Below, piece after piece: positions 62,627-64,000 of a stretch of DNA of 64,000 bases. Every line of letters begins with the position of its first letter. Positions within the stretch are counted from its first letter, which is position 1. The DNA is taken from the NCBI GenBank assembly GCA_020636315.1, contig JACJYA010000005.1, positions 186,001 to 250,000 of the forward strand. Reading direction: 5' to 3'. This DNA comes from Lewinellaceae bacterium (GTDB lineage: Bacteria > Bacteroidota > Bacteroidia > Chitinophagales > Saprospiraceae). A program made the position numbers and the translations under genes. Below the pieces are notes generated by a model. That model saw only the letters and a program-made list of their open reading frames with translations, made no database searches and was not told where the DNA came from.

Positions 62627-63835
62627 TCAGGTTTTTTCCCAGCGCCGGTATTTCGCAGTATCCTCAAAAACGCGAAGAAGAATGAGGCGCTCCTGGACGT
62701 CAAAGTCCACGCCTCGCCGCTCCATCACGCGTTCGGCCGTTTCGAAGGCCTTATCGGTCCGGTAGGTCTGGAAGCCGTGCTTGCCCCCCCAGGAAAAGGA
62801 GGGGATGAAGTTCCGGGGAAACCCTTCTCCAAAAATATTCGAAGAAACCCCTACCACTGTTCCAGTGTTGAACATCGTATTGATCCCCGTTTTGGAGTGG
62901 TCGCCCATGATCAGCCCGCAGAACTGCTGGCCGGTGTCGACAAAACGTTCTTCGGGATAACTCCACAGCCTGATCTTTTCGTAGTTGTTCTTCAGGTTGG
63001 AAGTGTTGGCATCGGCGCCGATATTACACCATTCGCCGATCACCGAATTGCCCAGATAACCCTCGTGGGCCTTGTTCGAATGGCCCAGGATCACGCAGTT
63101 GTTGAGTTCCCCGCTTACCTTGGAGCGGGGGCCGATCGTAGTGCCGCCGTAAACCCTGGCGCCCATTTTTATCGTTCCTTTTTCACACAGGGCCAGTCCG
63201 CCGCGAATATGGCTGCCTTCCATGATTTCGGCGCCTTTACCTACGTAGATGGGCCCGCCGGCCGTATTCAGCGTAGCGCACTCCACCTGTGCCCCTTCTT
63301 CCAGGAATATCCTTTCTGTGGCGCCCAGTACCCGGTTGGTGTCGCTTATGGGTTGAGACTGGCGCCCTTTGGTGAGCAGCGCGAAGTCCTCCTCGATGGC
63401 CTGGGCGTTCTTGGTGAAGATATCCCAGAGGTTGTCGATCTTGAGGTAATCGGTGCCTTCCAGGTCGAAACCCCGAAGCTCACCGATGTCATCATCGCGG
63501 ATGAGGTTCTCGATCTGCTCCTCGTCGAGCTTGGCGGCGATCAATTCCTCCCCTCTGAGAAATGCTTCGTTAAAATCCATCTGTTTGATGAGGCGCACCA
63601 GTTGGGGGGAGGGCAACACAGAACCGTTGATGATGTAGTTAACCTTACTGTGGTCGATAGGGTATTTTTCGGAGAGGTAATCCTGTGTAATATAAGACAC
63701 CTTACCCTGAAGCCAGCGCTCCCATTTCTCTCTGATCGTCAGAATGCCCATTCGGATCTCGCAGGTCGGGCGGACAAAGGTCAGTGGCAACAGCCTTTCC
63801 CTGGTCTCATTGTCAAACAGAATGATTCTAACCAT
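62627..63835 (-). CDS. GlmU-family putative sugar nucleotidyltransferase-like protein
   Basis: The 402-residue protein begins MVRIILFDNETRERLLPLTF. The N-terminal half resembles a nucleotidyltransferase but the usual GxGTRxxP loop is not kept (RPTCEIRMG lies in its place). The C-terminal half (~185-330) is a left-handed beta-helix of hexapeptide repeats (IYVGKGAEIMEGSHIRGGLA, GTIKMGARVYGGTTIGPRSK, NCVILGHSNKAHEGYLGNSV, IGEWCNIGADANTSNLKNNY), matching the GlmU-like TIGR03991 proteins of Bacteroidota. It likely transfers or binds a sugar phosphate in cell-envelope glycan synthesis; catalytic competence is uncertain. I used the ATG supported by the upstream promoter; a TTG two codons upstream is less likely. 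Confidence 0.85.
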   Translation of the reverse strand: MVRIILFDNETRERLLPLTFVRPTCEIRMGILTIREKWERWLQGKVSYITQDYLSEKYPIDHSKVNYIINGSVLPSPQLVRLIKQMDFNEAFLRGEELIAAKLDEEQIENLIRDDDIGELRGFDLEGTDYLKIDNLWDIFTKNAQAIEEDFALLTKGRQSQPISDTNRVLGATERIFLEEGAQVECATLNTAGGPIYVGKGAEIMEGSHIRGGLALCEKGTIKMGARVYGGTTIGPRSKVSGELNNCVILGHSNKAHEGYLGNSVIGEWCNIGADANTSNLKNNYEKIRLWSYPEERFVDTGQQFCGLIMGDHSKTGINTMFNTGTVVGVSSNIFGEGFPRNFIPSFSWGGKHGFQTYRTDKAFETAERVMERRGVDFDVQERLILLRVFEDTAKYRRWEKT

Positions 63836-63870
63836 AAACAAGGATTATTTCAATACTTGGCCCTGGCGTT

Positions 63871-63902
63871 CAAATATAATCGGATAGAATGATGCTTTAC
63901 AA
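63871..63902 (-). promoter_or_regulatory. promoter of the GlmU-like gene
   Basis: On the minus strand TTTTG, 21 bases and the exact -7 box TATATTTG are present. The start site would be about 30 bases before the chosen ATG, which supports that start. Confidence 0.7.
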
Positions 63903-63937
63903 AATTTCCACCTATTTTATTTTGATGCCGAACCAAT

Positions 63938-63973
63938 AAAAAAGCCCCGATCGCACTGAAAGGGGCTTTTTTT
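63938..63973. terminator. bidirectional intrinsic terminator
   Basis: AAAAAAGCCCC and GGGGCTTTTTT form an 11-base stem with a 13-base loop and flanking A and T tracts. It can stop transcription from either side. It separates the GlmU-like unit from whatever lies beyond the window. Confidence 0.82.
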
Positions 63974-64000
63974 CTTTTCCCATTTACGGGCTGGGGTGGA

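Noticed and set aside
62612..63892. 426-codon plus-strand frame opposite the GlmU-like gene
   Set aside because: It is the antisense shadow of a gene with clear hexapeptide repeats and a promoter on the minus strand.
1..64000. tRNA, rRNA, CRISPR, prophage or transposase genes
   Set aside because: No cloverleaf, direct-repeat array or transposase motif was recognised by reading; a dedicated scan would be needed to exclude small RNAs.

Overview
The window looks like chromosomal DNA of a free-living Bacteroidota bacterium, most likely Saprospiria (the Lewinella, Haliscomenobacter and Phaeodactylibacter group). The sequence basis is: type IX secretion C-terminal domains of both type A and type B; a hybrid two-component system with propeller, kinase, receiver and AraC parts; TonB-dependent receptor biology; and promoters built as TTG, about 20 nt, then TAnnTTTG, the Bacteroidota pattern. 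No tRNA, rRNA, CRISPR array, intact transposase or phage gene was recognised.

Region 1 (1-19624) is a uronate-polysaccharide locus. On the minus strand are an SDR of the fructuronate-reductase type, cut by the window edge, and a truncated KduD-like SDR remnant. On the plus strand follow a hybrid two-component sensor-regulator, a TonB-dependent receptor without a SusD partner, a type IX-secreted beta-helix protein, a GH88 unsaturated uronyl hydrolase, a GH2 hydrolase, a DUF4861 lipoprotein, KDG kinase, KDPG aldolase and a complete TRAP transporter (P, Q, M). The inferred flow is: outer-membrane capture, cleavage to (unsaturated) uronates in the periplasm, TRAP import, phosphorylation of KDG, then aldolase cleavage to pyruvate and glyceraldehyde 3-phosphate. 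No SusD-like protein or recognised polysaccharide lyase is present, so the beta-helix protein is the best lyase candidate.

Region 2 (19.7-31.1 kb) holds a badly decayed YncE/alkaline-phosphatase-type pseudogene that still has a good promoter, a GH13 lipoprotein, an APC-family permease, and a divergent GH3 glucosidase/Nudix-regulator pair. A near-perfect palindrome overlaps the GH3 promoter. An acyl-CoA synthetase follows.

Region 3 (31.2-49.3 kb) has a 1814-residue repeat-rich type IX-secreted protein, a sterol-desaturase-family enzyme, a secreted protein of unknown function, an Rrf2 regulator and a trehalose synthase-maltokinase fusion whose GH13 nucleophile is replaced by Thr. It continues with a lipoprotein, a BASS-family transporter, an SGNH hydrolase, and a MarR regulator with an array of palindromes in front of a secreted M20 amidohydrolase.

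Region 4 (49.4-64 kb) carries a Gfo/Idh/MocA oxidoreductase, a large GAF protein, a GT-A glycosyltransferase beside a GH92 mannosidase, several small conserved proteins (zinc ribbon, PepSY-like, CHAD, transglutaminase-like), and a GlmU-like protein beside a spermidine-synthase-like methyltransferase.

Several intergenic spaces hold inverted-repeat elements that look like dispersed non-coding repeats. One short motif occurs three times within 11 kb.
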